A DNA stretch of 64,000 bases from Oscillospiraceae bacterium (GTDB lineage: Bacteria > Bacillota > Clostridia > Saccharofermentanales > Saccharofermentanaceae). Both the position numbers and the translations under genes were made by a program. Position 1 is the stretch's first letter, and every line of letters begins with the position of its first letter. Below are positions 34,787 through 44,499 of this stretch, piece by piece. Below the pieces are notes generated by a model. It was not told the origin of the DNA. It worked only from the letters and a program-made list of their open reading frames with translations, and did no database searches. The stretch spans positions 248,001 to 312,000 of the forward strand of contig CACWXL010000001.1 of the NCBI GenBank assembly GCA_902764825.1, read 5' to 3'.

Positions 34787-35896
34787 TCAGATACCTGCTC
34801 CTTTTCCTATAACAATAGGATAGTCGGGATGTCCGACAAGTCTTACGCCGGGTCTTACGAAAGCGTTCTTGTCCAAGATAACGTTCTCGAGATGGCAGTT
34901 CTCAGAAATGTGAACGTCCTGCATGATAACGCAATTCTTGATCGTTGTGTTCTTAGCAATAGTAACACTTCTGAATATGACTGAGTTCTCAACCTTACCA
35001 TAGATGCGGCAACCGTCGGATACGATTGAATCGCTCATCTCGGCGTTGTCGAAGTAAAGTGTCGGAGCCTCGTCCTTGACCTTAGTATAGATAGGCTTTC
35101 CGCTCCAGAACAGGTCATTTCGGACCGAATCTGTAAGAAGTGACATAGAAGCGTTGAAATAGCTCTGAACGCTGTTGATCCTCAAGACTACGCCGGAATA
35201 CTCGAATCCGTGTACCTTGAACTCGTCGAACATCTTAACGATGGAGTGGATACCGAAGTGGCTCTGGCCGTGTGCCATCTGACGTGCGAGGATGTCGATC
35301 AGAAGATCTCTTCTGAGGCACAGGATACCGAGAGAGCACTTGGGAGATGTAGCCTTTGCGGGATTGTAGAGCATGTCTCTTACAAAGCCGTCATCGTCGA
35401 TATCGAGGATATATGAAGGATTGCCGAACTTTGTGCCGTCACGGTTGTACATAACGGAAATGTCAGCACCTGATTCCTCGTGTGACTTGATGAATGAATC
35501 GAATGTCGTGTTGAGGATGACATTAGCGCCTGCAACGATGACATAAGGTGTCCTTGACTGTCTTAAGAAGTCGATAACGCCTGTGAGCTCTTCATCGGAA
35601 CTGATATTCGTAGCCTCAGAGTTAACATAAGGCGGCAGGATATGAAGACCGTCATTCTTTCTGTCCAGTGACCACGCGCCGCCTGTACCGGTATGGTCCA
35701 TCAGTGACTTGTACTTGTTGTAAGTAAGAAGTCCGACGTTCTTTACGCCTGAATTGACCATGTTGGATAACATGAAGTCGATGATTCTGTATCTTCCGCC
35801 GAAAGGCATAGCGGAAAGCGCGCGGGGGTTGGAGAGCTCACCCAGAGATATCTTTTTGTTGTCGGCCAGGATAAGGCCCATCGCATTATTAAACAT
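34787..35896 (-). CDS. glgD: Glucose-1-phosphate adenylyltransferase subunit GlgD
   Basis: Partner of GlgC in Firmicute ADP-glucose pyrophosphorylase. 369 residues with the nucleotidyltransferase N-domain and left-handed beta-helix C-domain (hexapeptide turns such as VENSVIFRSVTIAKNTTIKNCVI). The GGQGSRLG nucleotide loop is replaced by ILADNKKISLGEL, consistent with a mainly regulatory subunit, as known for GlgD. Twenty bases after glgC. Confidence 0.95.
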   Translation of the reverse strand: MFNNAMGLILADNKKISLGELSNPRALSAMPFGGRYRIIDFMLSNMVNSGVKNVGLLTYNKYKSLMDHTGTGGAWSLDRKNDGLHILPPYVNSEATNISSDEELTGVIDFLRQSRTPYVIVAGANVILNTTFDSFIKSHEESGADISVMYNRDGTKFGNPSYILDIDDDGFVRDMLYNPAKATSPKCSLGILCLRRDLLIDILARQMAHGQSHFGIHSIVKMFDEFKVHGFEYSGVVLRINSVQSYFNASMSLLTDSVRNDLFWSGKPIYTKVKDEAPTLYFDNAEMSDSIVSDGCRIYGKVENSVIFRSVTIAKNTTIKNCVIMQDVHISENCHLENVILDKNAFVRPGVRLVGHPDYPIVIGKGAGI

Positions 35897-35916
35897 ATGT
35901 CTTAATCTCCTTTACC

Positions 35917-37176
35917 TCATGCTCTGAATTTTGACTCGATGATCTTGCAGTCTTCGGGTACTTCCAGATCAGAATCGATCATGCTGTTCTTGGGAATGAC
36001 CGCACCCTCTTTGATCGTCAGGCCGCGCTCGAAAACGCAGATGCCTTCTGAGCAGATCTTATGGTTGGTGTAAGGTCCTTCGCCTTCGACGAAGCTTCCT
36101 GCCTGAACGTTCTTACCGATCACAGTTCCCTGGTCGATAACGCAGCGCTCGATGTGTGCGCCTTCCTTGACGACAACACCCGGCATGAGAACGCAGTCCT
36201 TAACGATAGCGCCCTTCTCTACGATTACTGATTCGGAAAGAACTGAATGCTCTACGTCACCGAAGATACGGCATCCGTCTGTAAGAGCGGAATTCTTTAC
36301 CTTTGCGCCTGAGCCGATGAAGTGTGAAGGCTTAACAGGGTTTCTCGAGAAGATCTTCCATGATCTGTCAACCAGGTTGATCTCTTCAGGCTTATCAAGG
36401 ATATCCATGTTGGTCTCCCAGAGGGATGAGATCGTTCCTACGTCCTTCCAGTAACCGGAGAATCTGTAAGCGCAGAGCTTCTTGCCCTGGGCTAAGAGAT
36501 TCGGAACGATATTCTTACCGAAGTCGTTATTGGAATTCGGATTTGCTTCGTCTTCGATAAGAGCCTGTCTCAATACGCTCCATGTGAAGATGTAAACACC
36601 CATCGAAGCGAGATTGCTCTTCGGATTTGCGGGCTTCTCCTCGAACTCTTCGATAACGTCGTCTTCCTTTGTATTGAGGATGCCGAATCTCGGAGCTTCA
36701 TCCCACGGTACCTCATATACCGCGATCGTGGCATCCGCATTCTTTTCGATATGAGCCTTGAGCATTGCGGCGTAATCCATCTTGTAGATATGGTCGCCTG
36801 AGAGGATGACAACATATTCAGGATCATTGTCATCGATAAAGCTCATATTCTGGTAAATAGCGTTTGCCGTACCCTTATACCAGTCAGAGCCCGAATTACT
36901 CTGGAAAGGCGGAAGGATATACGCACCGGCGTTGTTTCTGTCGAGGTCCCACGGATGTCCGTTACCTACGTAAGTGTTAAGTGCCAGCGGCTGATACTGC
37001 GTAAGAACGCCTACGATCTCTATTCCTGAGTTGACACAGTTAGAGAGCGGGAAATCGATTATCCTGTAACGGCTTCCAAATGGAACGGCCGGCTTTGCTA
37101 CAGTCTTGGTCAGGACACCCAATCTGCTTCCCTGTCCTCCTGCGAGTATCATCGCAACGACTTCAGTTCTTGCCAT
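35917..37176 (-). CDS. glgC: Glucose-1-phosphate adenylyltransferase GlgC
   Basis: Makes ADP-glucose from ATP and glucose 1-phosphate, the committed step of glycogen synthesis. 419 residues; catalytic loop AGGQGSRLG near the N-terminus, [32 protein letters not shown] with the catalytic Asp, and EEFEEKP. The C-terminal beta-helix spans about 290-410. GAGG lies before the ATG. It is 24 bases after glgB. Confidence 0.97.
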   Translation of the reverse strand: MARTEVVAMILAGGQGSRLGVLTKTVAKPAVPFGSRYRIIDFPLSNCVNSGIEIVGVLTQYQPLALNTYVGNGHPWDLDRNNAGAYILPPFQSNSGSDWYKGTANAIYQNMSFIDDNDPEYVVILSGDHIYKMDYAAMLKAHIEKNADATIAVYEVPWDEAPRFGILNTKEDDVIEEFEEKPANPKSNLASMGVYIFTWSVLRQALIEDEANPNSNNDFGKNIVPNLLAQGKKLCAYRFSGYWKDVGTISSLWETNMDILDKPEEINLVDRSWKIFSRNPVKPSHFIGSGAKVKNSALTDGCRIFGDVEHSVLSESVIVEKGAIVKDCVLMPGVVVKEGAHIERCVIDQGTVIGKNVQAGSFVEGEGPYTNHKICSEGICVFERGLTIKEGAVIPKNSMIDSDLEVPEDCKIIESKFRA

Positions 37177-37200
37177 AATGAACTACCTCCGTATATGAGC

Positions 37201-39303
37201 TTATTTTGTTTTCTTTGCTTTAGTGTCAGCCTTCTTGGAAGGTGCAGCTTTCTTAGCAGCGGTCTTCTTTGCAGGCTTTGCTTCTGCTGTCTTTACTGTC
37301 TTCTTTGCAGCAGGCTTTACTGCCTTCTCCGCAACGGTCTTAGCCGTCTTCTTTGCAGCGGGCTTGGCAGAAGTCTTCTTTGCGGCAGGCTTTTTGGCAG
37401 AAGCCTTGGCCTTCTTCTTTACAGGATCCTTCACCTTCATGAAAAAGATTCCTGCCAAAGGAGGAAGGTTTATCTTAACCTTGTAAGGCTTACCGTTAAG
37501 CGGCTCATCGATTGCTTCAAAACAGCCGTTCATGTCAGTAGCCGTAGGATATCCGGAACCGCCGTGGCACATATCGTCAGTGTTAAAGACGATCTTGTAT
37601 GTGCCAAGCTCGTAAACAGGCATCTCATAACCTTCAAGAGGCTGGGGAACCATGTTAAGAGCGACATAGATATCGTTCTTCTTGGGATCCGGACATGATC
37701 TCTTGTATACAAATACGTTGTTCTTCGTGTCGTCAGCAGCGATCCACTCGAAGCCTGCCCATGTGTGGTCATCTTCCCACAGCTGGGGATTCTCGATATA
37801 GAACTTATTGAGCTCGCTGTTGAAATTCTGAAGGAGGCGGTGCGACTCGTAATCGAGCAGGAACCACTCGAGCTGTTCATAGAAACGCCATTCGATGAAC
37901 TGACCGAACTCCGCGCCCATGAAATTGAGCTTTCCGCCCGGATGGCTGATCTGGTACATCATCATCGTACGGAGCGATGCGAACTTCCTCCAGATATCAC
38001 CCGGCATCTTGTCGATCAGGGAATGCTTGCCGTGAACTACTTCATCGTGAGAAAGGCTCAGGATGTAGTTCTCGGAGAATGCATACATCATCGAGAAGCA
38101 GAATTCATCGTGATGCCAAGCTCTTGCATATGAATCAGTCGAGAAATAATCGAGAGTGTCATGCATCCAGCCCATGTTCCACTTATGCGTGAATCCCAGA
38201 CCGCCGAATTCGACGGGATGAGAAACCTTAGGCCATGCCGTGGACTCTTCAGCGATGAGCATTGCATGAGGATAGTTCTTGCGGATTGTCGAGTTAAGTC
38301 TCTTGAAGAAATCGATTGCTTCAAGGTTCTCGTTGCCGCCGTATTTGTTGGGAATATACTGCTGTCTTCCGTAGTCTCTGTAGAGCATGGAAGATACAGC
38401 GTCAACACGGATACCGTCCAGATGATATTCATCGATCCAGTAAACCGCATTGGATACCAGGAACGAGATGACTTCGTTCTTGGAATAATCGAAAACATAA
38501 GTGCCCCACTCCCTGTGCTCGCCGATCCTCGGATCTGCGTACTCATAGCAAGGTGTGCCGTCGAATCTGACAAGGCCTTCCATGTTCTTCGGGAAGTGAG
38601 CCGGAACCCAGTCAAGGATGACGGAGATGCCGTTCTGGTGAAGGACATCTACCATGAACTTAAAGTCTGCAGGTGTTCCGAATCTTGATGTAACGGCATA
38701 GTAGCCTGTTACCTGATAGCCCCATGAATCATCCAGAGGATGCTCCAATATGGGCATGAGCTCTACATGTGTGTAGTGCATCTTCTTGCAGTAATCAGCA
38801 AGGTCTATTGCAAGTTCTCTGTAAGTAAAGAAGTTGCCGTCCGGATGTCTTCTCCATGAACCCAGGTGGATCTCATAGATGTTGATCGGCTTAGGTGCAA
38901 GCGCATCCGTGCGGTTCTTGCAGAATTCGTCATCGTTCCAGATATAATCATCAGGGTCGTAGATGATAGACGCATTATTAGGTCTGGTCTCGAAATGTCT
39001 GGCGAAGGGGTCGCCCTTCTCGTATATCCTGTTGTCAGCACCAATGACTCTGTACTTGTACCGGTCCCACTGCTGCGCATCAGGAACCTTCTGTTCCCAA
39101 ATGCCGGTCTTTCCGAGCATAAACATCTGGCAGTCATTGGGATCCCAGTCATTGAAATCACCCATAATGCTGACCATACGTGCATTAGGAGCCCAAACGC
39201 GGAAAATGAAGCCCTTCCCGTTCTCATCCTCATAGGGATGAGCGCCGAGGAACTTATAGCTCATATAGTTCTCGCCCTTGTTGAATAAATAAGCGGCATC
39301 CAT
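37201..39303 (-). CDS. glgB: Glycogen branching enzyme GlgB with histone-like Lys/Ala tail
   Basis: Introduces alpha-1,6 branches. The CBM48 domain (about 20-110) and the GH13 barrel are intact: DWVPAHFP, DGIRVDAVSSML with nucleophile Asp301, LIAEESTAW with the catalytic Glu at 352/353, and LSLSHDEVVHGK. Residues about 623-700 are an added tail of KKPAAKKT/KPAAKKTAKT/KPAKKTAAKKAA units, almost purely basic, ending in KKTK. First gene of glgBCDA-GH13; the ATG at 39303 has GGGAGG at a long 13-base spacing. Confidence 0.95.
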   Translation of the reverse strand: MDAAYLFNKGENYMSYKFLGAHPYEDENGKGFIFRVWAPNARMVSIMGDFNDWDPNDCQMFMLGKTGIWEQKVPDAQQWDRYKYRVIGADNRIYEKGDPFARHFETRPNNASIIYDPDDYIWNDDEFCKNRTDALAPKPINIYEIHLGSWRRHPDGNFFTYRELAIDLADYCKKMHYTHVELMPILEHPLDDSWGYQVTGYYAVTSRFGTPADFKFMVDVLHQNGISVILDWVPAHFPKNMEGLVRFDGTPCYEYADPRIGEHREWGTYVFDYSKNEVISFLVSNAVYWIDEYHLDGIRVDAVSSMLYRDYGRQQYIPNKYGGNENLEAIDFFKRLNSTIRKNYPHAMLIAEESTAWPKVSHPVEFGGLGFTHKWNMGWMHDTLDYFSTDSYARAWHHDEFCFSMMYAFSENYILSLSHDEVVHGKHSLIDKMPGDIWRKFASLRTMMMYQISHPGGKLNFMGAEFGQFIEWRFYEQLEWFLLDYESHRLLQNFNSELNKFYIENPQLWEDDHTWAGFEWIAADDTKNNVFVYKRSCPDPKKNDIYVALNMVPQPLEGYEMPVYELGTYKIVFNTDDMCHGGSGYPTATDMNGCFEAIDEPLNGKPYKVKINLPPLAGIFFMKVKDPVKKKAKASAKKPAAKKTSAKPAAKKTAKTVAEKAVKPAAKKTVKTAEAKPAKKTAAKKAAPSKKADTKAKKTK

Positions 39304-39393
39304 TGATGTAGCTTTGCCTCCCTGTTATGTATTGCTGACGGCTCGATAAAAAAGCGCGTCAAAATCAAAGGGCACCCGCCCTTAATAACAGAT

Positions 39394-39422
39394 ATTATAA
39401 ACTAAATTAGAGAATTATCCAA
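39394..39422 (-). promoter_or_regulatory. Glycogen operon promoter
   Basis: Minus-strand TTGGAT and a perfect TATAAT with a 17-base spacer. The about 85-base leader contains AAGGGC-GGGT-GCCCTT, a small hairpin followed by a short T-rich run, which might attenuate expression. Confidence 0.65.
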
Positions 39423-39470
39423 CCGAAAATACAAAAAATCGAAGAAATTTGCCGTCGGTTTTGTGCAAAA

Positions 39471-41429
39471 TTACATAACAGATGCTTCCTGACCGGTCAG
39501 GGAACCGATCCTGCCCCTCCCGACTTTATGCTGCTTCTTTTCCTTGTACATAGTCTTATCGGCTTCTTTAAGACATTTCTCGAAGATAGAGTGTGCATCT
39601 TCCTCGATCGAACCGTCCGGATGCTCGATATAAGCGCCGCAGCTGATAGAAACATTGAACTGCTTGCCGTCCAGCAGGACTTTCTGTTCGATTATTGATC
39701 TCACTCTTGCAATGAACTCCACGGTCTTTTCTTCCGTATAGTTCTTAGCAAGAACCGTGAACTCGTCTCCGCCCGCTCTAGCGCAAACTTCATTGCCGTT
39801 CACGGCTCTGGCAAGACCGTAAGCTATGGTCTTAAGGCCATAGTCACCTTCATTATGGCCGAAATTGTCATTTATATATTTAAGGTCATCCATATCGATC
39901 GTGATGACCGCAAGGCCTGATCTGTTCCTGATGCACTCATCAAGATACTCCTTAAAGAAATCCTCCAGGCCTCTTCTGTTATAGAGGTCAGTCAGTGTAT
40001 CCCTGTTATAAAGGAATTTCAGTCTGGCGACAGATAACTCAAGATCTCTTTGGATACGTCTGGTCTCAAGGATAACGCCAAGATCAACAAACCACGACTG
40101 AATTGCCTTCTGCTCACGGAAACCTATCTCCGGGACTACGATCAGATAACCCATATAATACTGGAGATGATGCAGCGCGAAGATATAGTAAGGATTAGGG
40201 TCTTCGAGCATATCCTGCGGAAGGATGTTCTTTTTCCTGAATGTCTGTACAGGAACATCAACATCGCCTCTGTAACCGGAGACTACCGTCATTTCCTCAT
40301 CTGTGGTGCGGAAATCTTCACCGACTATCCTCTGCTTGTCCCATCCCGGCGCAAGACACAGAAGCATCTCCTTAAAGCCGGTATCAGTCTTTGCGTTGTC
40401 ACTTATGGCGCGGAAGCAGTCTTCAAGCGTGCCCGCATCAGATACAGTGAGCATGAGGTTTGTCGTAGACTGTGCTATGCCCGTGGCATAATCCAGTCTC
40501 CTGGTATAAATGACTCTGTAATCATCGATTCCGTCTACACTCTTGGGCTTGCATCTGCAGGACTGGTTGCAGATAAGATCACCTTCGACGAAGATATTAT
40601 CCTTGATCTCTTCTCCTCCGATGATCCTGAGCATTGTCTCGATCGCCATGTAACCGTATCTGTAGAAAGGCTGCGTTGCCGTGGTAAGCGTCGGGAAGCC
40701 GCTGGTGGATTCAACCACAGCGTCAAAACCCGTTATGATCAGATCTTCGGGAATGCTGATCCCTCTGGCTTTGCAGGCATTGATGAGTCCGATCGCCGAA
40801 TAATCGTTGGCACAGCAGACAGCATCGGGAAGCTTCTTTCCGTTCTTTTTGCAGGCCTCCAGGATAAAATCCAGAGCGCTGTCTCCGCAGTCATACCAGA
40901 GATTACTGTAGAAGATCTTGCTCTCATCAAAAGGAATACCGTGGTCTTCCAGTTCTTTCCTGTATGCTGCTATACGGTCAAATGTAAAATTATGGATCTT
41001 ATCGCCTGCAACATGGAAAATGTCCCTGCAGCCGTGTTCTTCGATAACGTGACGTACGGTCTTGGCATAGGTTTTCGCCTCATCGCAGGAAATGCTGATG
41101 TGATCATCCTCAAGGCTTCCTATGTTGATCACGGGGATATCGTGATCTGTGAGGATCTGCTTAAGATGCTGTTTGATGACTTCGCTGAAATAGGTGCTTA
41201 TCTTGATAACGCCGTCGAAATCATTAAGATCCGGGATATCAAAGGAAACGCAGTCGCCCTCATCGTATTTCGAGAACTCGCCATAGTTCTTGCTGCTGTA
41301 TGAATCGCCGAAGCTGGCAAAGAAGATAAGCTTAACGCCATATCTTTTCGCAGCATCAAGAAGTCCCTTCTGCATAAGTCCGGACATCTGTTCATATACA
41401 TGAGATGTAAAAACCGCAATCTTCTTCAT
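39471..41429 (-). CDS. Diguanylate cyclase with LacI-type (periplasmic-binding-protein fold) sensor
   Basis: 652 residues, no membrane segment. Residues 1-285 resemble the ligand-binding half of LacI/PurR regulators (MKKIAVFTSHVYEQMSGLMQKGLLDAA, CCANDYSAIGLINACKARGISIPEDLIITGFD) without the HTH. A Cys-rich joint, a middle domain and a helix lead to a GGDEF domain with TDLYNRRGLEDF, IDMDDLKYINDNFGHNEGDYGL and an intact GGDEF (553-557). The RxxD inhibitory site is replaced by NGNE. It should make c-di-GMP in response to a small ligand, plausibly a sugar. No ribosome-binding site is obvious upstream of the ATG. It lies just upstream of the glycogen operon. Confidence 0.9.
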   Translation of the reverse strand: MKKIAVFTSHVYEQMSGLMQKGLLDAAKRYGVKLIFFASFGDSYSSKNYGEFSKYDEGDCVSFDIPDLNDFDGVIKISTYFSEVIKQHLKQILTDHDIPVINIGSLEDDHISISCDEAKTYAKTVRHVIEEHGCRDIFHVAGDKIHNFTFDRIAAYRKELEDHGIPFDESKIFYSNLWYDCGDSALDFILEACKKNGKKLPDAVCCANDYSAIGLINACKARGISIPEDLIITGFDAVVESTSGFPTLTTATQPFYRYGYMAIETMLRIIGGEEIKDNIFVEGDLICNQSCRCKPKSVDGIDDYRVIYTRRLDYATGIAQSTTNLMLTVSDAGTLEDCFRAISDNAKTDTGFKEMLLCLAPGWDKQRIVGEDFRTTDEEMTVVSGYRGDVDVPVQTFRKKNILPQDMLEDPNPYYIFALHHLQYYMGYLIVVPEIGFREQKAIQSWFVDLGVILETRRIQRDLELSVARLKFLYNRDTLTDLYNRRGLEDFFKEYLDECIRNRSGLAVITIDMDDLKYINDNFGHNEGDYGLKTIAYGLARAVNGNEVCARAGGDEFTVLAKNYTEEKTVEFIARVRSIIEQKVLLDGKQFNVSISCGAYIEHPDGSIEEDAHSIFEKCLKEADKTMYKEKKQHKVGRGRIGSLTGQEASVM

Positions 41430-41597
41430 AAAAAACAGCAAAACTTCGTGTGGACCACCGATTATATCTTTTATTATAGAAATAGCATTCTGACATAGTG
41501 ATTAACTGAATGTAAATTTAGTTTTATATTTTTATTCCCATTCAGTCAAGGATTAAGTGCTATCCTATTGGGAGGTAATTAGAAAGAGGCTTATTCA

Positions 41598-42131
41598 ATG
41601 AAGTTTTTTGTAGCATCAGACATTCACGGAGATTCATATTGGGCAAAGCGCGTCATCGACGCATTTATCGGAAGCAAGGCTGATAAGCTCGTTTTACTGG
41701 GAGACATCCTCTACCACGGCCCGAGGAACGACCTCCCTTCTCACTACGAACCCAAGAAGGTCATCGAGCTCTTCAACGCGATTGCTGATAAGATCATTGC
41801 CGTAAGAGGCAACTGCGATACGGAAGTTGACCAGATGGTCTTGAAATTTCCCATCATGGCTGACTACGTCTACCTTGTTGATGAAGGTCATGTCTTCTTC
41901 CTTACACACGGTCACATCTATAATCCGTATGACAAACCGGAAGCCATGCCTGACGGCGGCACTATCGTCATGGGCCACACTCATGTCGCTAAGGACATTA
42001 TGTTCAATGCAGAAGACGGCAAGACATTCCGTTATATGAATCCCGGCTCGCCTTCCATTCCGAAAGAAGACACAAAGCCGTCTTACATCATCATCGAGAA
42101 CGGCAAAGCCACACTGATTCCTTTTGAATAA
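41598..42131 (+). CDS. YfcE/MJ0936-family phosphodiesterase
   Basis: 177-residue calcineurin-like metallophosphoesterase with all metal motifs: SDIHGD, LGDILYHGP, VRGNCD, THGH and GHTHVA. Family members cleave model phosphodiesters; the physiological substrate is unknown. GAGG eight bases upstream. It is divergent from the diguanylate cyclase and converges on a membrane protein gene with six bases between stops. Any link to c-di-GMP turnover is speculative, since the fold differs from EAL/HD-GYP. Confidence 0.92.
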   Translation: MKFFVASDIHGDSYWAKRVIDAFIGSKADKLVLLGDILYHGPRNDLPSHYEPKKVIELFNAIADKIIAVRGNCDTEVDQMVLKFPIMADYVYLVDEGHVFFLTHGHIYNPYDKPEAMPDGGTIVMGHTHVAKDIMFNAEDGKTFRYMNPGSPSIPKEDTKPSYIIIENGKATLIPFE

Positions 42132-42137
42132 AGGGCT

Positions 42138-42830
42138 CTATTCCAGCGGCATATTGTTTGTCACTTGATCTTCCAGTACCTTTTCTGTCCACTTGCCTGT
42201 CTCGGCATTATAGTACTGGAGGATCTCATCATACATATAATCGGTGTAATAGCCCCGGTCCAGTTCTTTTATCTGGGTATCCTTGCTTACGACCATATCA
42301 ACTTCTTTAAGTTCGTCTTTGATACCTTTATACGTTCTGTAACCTTTGATATTGAGATAATAGTACGACTGCGGCTCATCGTCGCTTAACGGGAAATTGA
42401 ACGCACGCACTTTTGCTCTGTCCACATGTATCTCTTCACCGTCCTTTTCATAAACAAACGGTTCAAACTGGTACGTCACATACTTATGCGTAAAAGATCT
42501 CTCATAGATAACTCCCTGTAATGTTGCGTTATAGTGCGTATCCGCATATCTTTTGAGCATCTTTCCGTTTATAGGTGATGAAGCATCGAAAACAAGGGTA
42601 ATAGTATCAAGCGTCTTATAGTAGCCCTCAAACTTCAGAAGGTTATCGGAATTACATCTTGTAAACTCGCCTTCCATAACTATGCCGCCCAGATCAGTTT
42701 TGCCAAAATCAGGATGGTTCTTTGCATAGCACTTTGTAACGTACTTATCGCCAAACAGCCTGAAGCCTGCGATCAGGCTGACTGCTGTCATCAGGACAGC
42801 TATCAATACAATGCTCTTTCTATGCTTCAT
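42138..42830 (-). CDS. Membrane-anchored or secreted protein of unknown function
   Basis: 230 residues. Basic N-terminus and one hydrophobic segment (IVLIAVLMTAVSLIAGF, about 6-22) without a clear cleavage site, then a soluble, Tyr-rich domain with alternating strands. No family recognised. The start at 42830 has GGGGA six bases upstream; an earlier ATG 14 codons upstream has no site. It follows the alpha/beta hydrolase and may be cotranscribed with it. Confidence 0.75.
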   Translation of the reverse strand: MKHRKSIVLIAVLMTAVSLIAGFRLFGDKYVTKCYAKNHPDFGKTDLGGIVMEGEFTRCNSDNLLKFEGYYKTLDTITLVFDASSPINGKMLKRYADTHYNATLQGVIYERSFTHKYVTYQFEPFVYEKDGEEIHVDRAKVRAFNFPLSDDEPQSYYYLNIKGYRTYKGIKDELKEVDMVVSKDTQIKELDRGYYTDYMYDEILQYYNAETGKWTEKVLEDQVTNNMPLE

Positions 42831-42928
42831 ATGTTTTCCCCTAATAAGCTTGATACTATAAATACAAAGCACTTAGAGGAAATGTTGCAAAAGCAGGTTA
42901 AGAACAGATCATCGATTGCTGGAGATAC

Positions 42929-43879
42929 TTAATCCAGTTCATTCCGGATGAAAGATCTCATCACAGATGCGATCTCATCAGCCTTGAAATAATGCACATA
43001 GTGACCGCAGCCGAGTTCTACGACCTTTGCATTTGACAGGTCAGCAGCATAAGCATAGTGATTGCCTATCCAGTCGCTGCCGTTGGTTTCTTTACCATCG
43101 GAAATAAACATTATCATCGGAACATCAGGCTTGGACTTGCTGTCTATTAATCTGACAGCATCGAAAATAGCCTTGCCCTCATTCATTACATCAACATTTA
43201 CCAGGTTCCTTGACGCAATGGCGCGGTAGAGATCCTTATCCTCCTTTGAAAGGCTGGCCGGCAAAAAACTGTCAGAATAGTATAGTCTTGCAATACCCAG
43301 TTCCCTTGCAACGGTAAAAAGGCCCTCAAGTTTCAAGGTTCCTTCAACATCGTAATTGTCATATGTTCTGGGGAGCACATTATCAAGACCGACAATGGCT
43401 TCAACCTCATCAGGATAATCCTGGGCCCACAGGATCGCTTCAAGTCCGGACAAAGAGTGCGGACAAAGGATGAACGGACCTTCAATGCCGGCCTTTTCGA
43501 GCACTTCCCTGTCCTGTCTTAAGATCGTGGTAAATGACCTCTCGGTATCGACCACATCACTGAAACCATAACCGTACTTCTCGATAACAACGATCCTGTA
43601 ATCGTCATTCAAAAGCGAGTATAAAGGCTTGAAATCAATAATAGGCGCGGGCGTTCCGGATCCTGAAAGGAACAGCAATGTATGCTCCCCTTCACCTTCC
43701 GTATAAACACACATATTGTGGCCGTCAACCTCAATAAGCTGACCGATCGGGTGTTCGAGCAGAGTTTTTTCCTTTTCGAGCATTATCCGGTGCCAGATAA
43801 AAATGCCAACCACAGCAATGACCAGCACTGCCAGCAGAGCGAGGATTATTACCCCAATAGTCTTAAGAGCTTTTTTCAT
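42929..43879 (-). CDS. Membrane-anchored alpha/beta hydrolase
   Basis: 316 residues with an N-terminal transmembrane anchor (about 8-30) and an alpha/beta hydrolase domain. LLFLSGSGTPAP forms the oxyanion region, CPHSLSGLEA carries the nucleophile Ser in an HSLSG elbow (instead of GxSxG), and CGHYVHY supplies the His. Substrate unknown (ester or peptide). It follows the kor terminator; the ribosome-binding site is weak. Confidence 0.87.
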   Translation of the reverse strand: MKKALKTIGVIILALLAVLVIAVVGIFIWHRIMLEKEKTLLEHPIGQLIEVDGHNMCVYTEGEGEHTLLFLSGSGTPAPIIDFKPLYSLLNDDYRIVVIEKYGYGFSDVVDTERSFTTILRQDREVLEKAGIEGPFILCPHSLSGLEAILWAQDYPDEVEAIVGLDNVLPRTYDNYDVEGTLKLEGLFTVARELGIARLYYSDSFLPASLSKEDKDLYRAIASRNLVNVDVMNEGKAIFDAVRLIDSKSKPDVPMIMFISDGKETNGSDWIGNHYAYAADLSNAKVVELGCGHYVHYFKADEIASVMRSFIRNELD

Positions 43880-43893
43880 AATCTTATCCCAAA

Positions 43894-43926
43894 TAAAAAT
43901 TCCTGCCCGAATTCTCAGGCAGGAAC
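43894..43926 (-). terminator. Terminator of the 2-oxoacid oxidoreductase operon
   Basis: Minus-strand TTCCTGCC/GGCAGGAA stem followed by TTTTTATTT, 34 bases after the gamma-subunit stop. Confidence 0.85.
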
Positions 43927-43959
43927 ATTATAACACTCAGATTCTTTAGAACAGCGCTA

Positions 43960-44499
43960 TTACTTAGCGAATGCAGCGCCTCTGTCGAATGCTTCCATGT
44001 TGATGGGGATCAGGTTGTGCTTTCTCTCGGGAAGGATCTCATAGAGTGACTTCTCGAAGGAATCTCTTGTAAAGCATCCTGTTGCTGTAGCCATACAACC
44101 GAGCATTGTGATAGGAGCGAACATCATCTTGCCGAGCTCGGAAGCGATATCGGAAGCTTCCATAGCGATGACCTTGATGTCTGTTCTTACAGGTCTTGTC
44201 TTGATGAGTGAAGAATCGAGGATCATCAAAGCTCCGGGCTTTAACTGCTTCTCGAACTTCTCCATTGAAGGCTGATTTAAGCAGATTACAACGTCTGCAT
44301 CGTTAACAACGGGTGATCCGATAGGCTCATCTGAGAATACTACGGAGCAGTTAGCCGTACCGCCACGCATCTCAGGTCCGTATGACGGGAACCAGGATAC
44401 TTCCTTGCCTTCGTAAAGAGCAGCTTCTGCTGCCATCTTGCCTGCGGAGAGGATTCCCTGACCGCCGAAGCCGGCAAAAATTACAGAGAAATCAATCAT
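43960..44499 (-). CDS. 2-oxoacid:ferredoxin oxidoreductase gamma subunit (KorC/VorC-like)
   Basis: 179 residues; FAGFGGQGILSAGKMAAEAA, WFPSYGPEMRGGTANCSVV and NQPSMEKF are the gamma-domain hallmarks of oxoacid oxidoreductases. It works with the alpha, beta and ferredoxin subunits encoded just upstream. The ATG overlaps the beta stop by four bases, with GGGGAGG upstream. Whether the complex prefers 2-oxoglutarate, branched-chain 2-oxoacids or another 2-oxoacid cannot be read from sequence. Confidence 0.93.
   Translation of the reverse strand: MIDFSVIFAGFGGQGILSAGKMAAEAALYEGKEVSWFPSYGPEMRGGTANCSVVFSDEPIGSPVVNDADVVICLNQPSMEKFEKQLKPGALMILDSSLIKTRPVRTDIKVIAMEASDIASELGKMMFAPITMLGCMATATGCFTRDSFEKSLYEILPERKHNLIPINMEAFDRGAAFAK

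Noticed and set aside
40050..41303. 417-codon open frame on the plus strand opposite the diguanylate cyclase
   Set aside because: The minus strand encodes an intact LacI-like plus GGDEF protein over the same bases; the plus frame has no recognisable domain or ribosome-binding site.
41598..42131. YfcE-like protein as a c-di-GMP phosphodiesterase paired with the GGDEF protein
   Set aside because: It lacks EAL or HD-GYP motifs and is transcribed divergently; proximity alone is not evidence.
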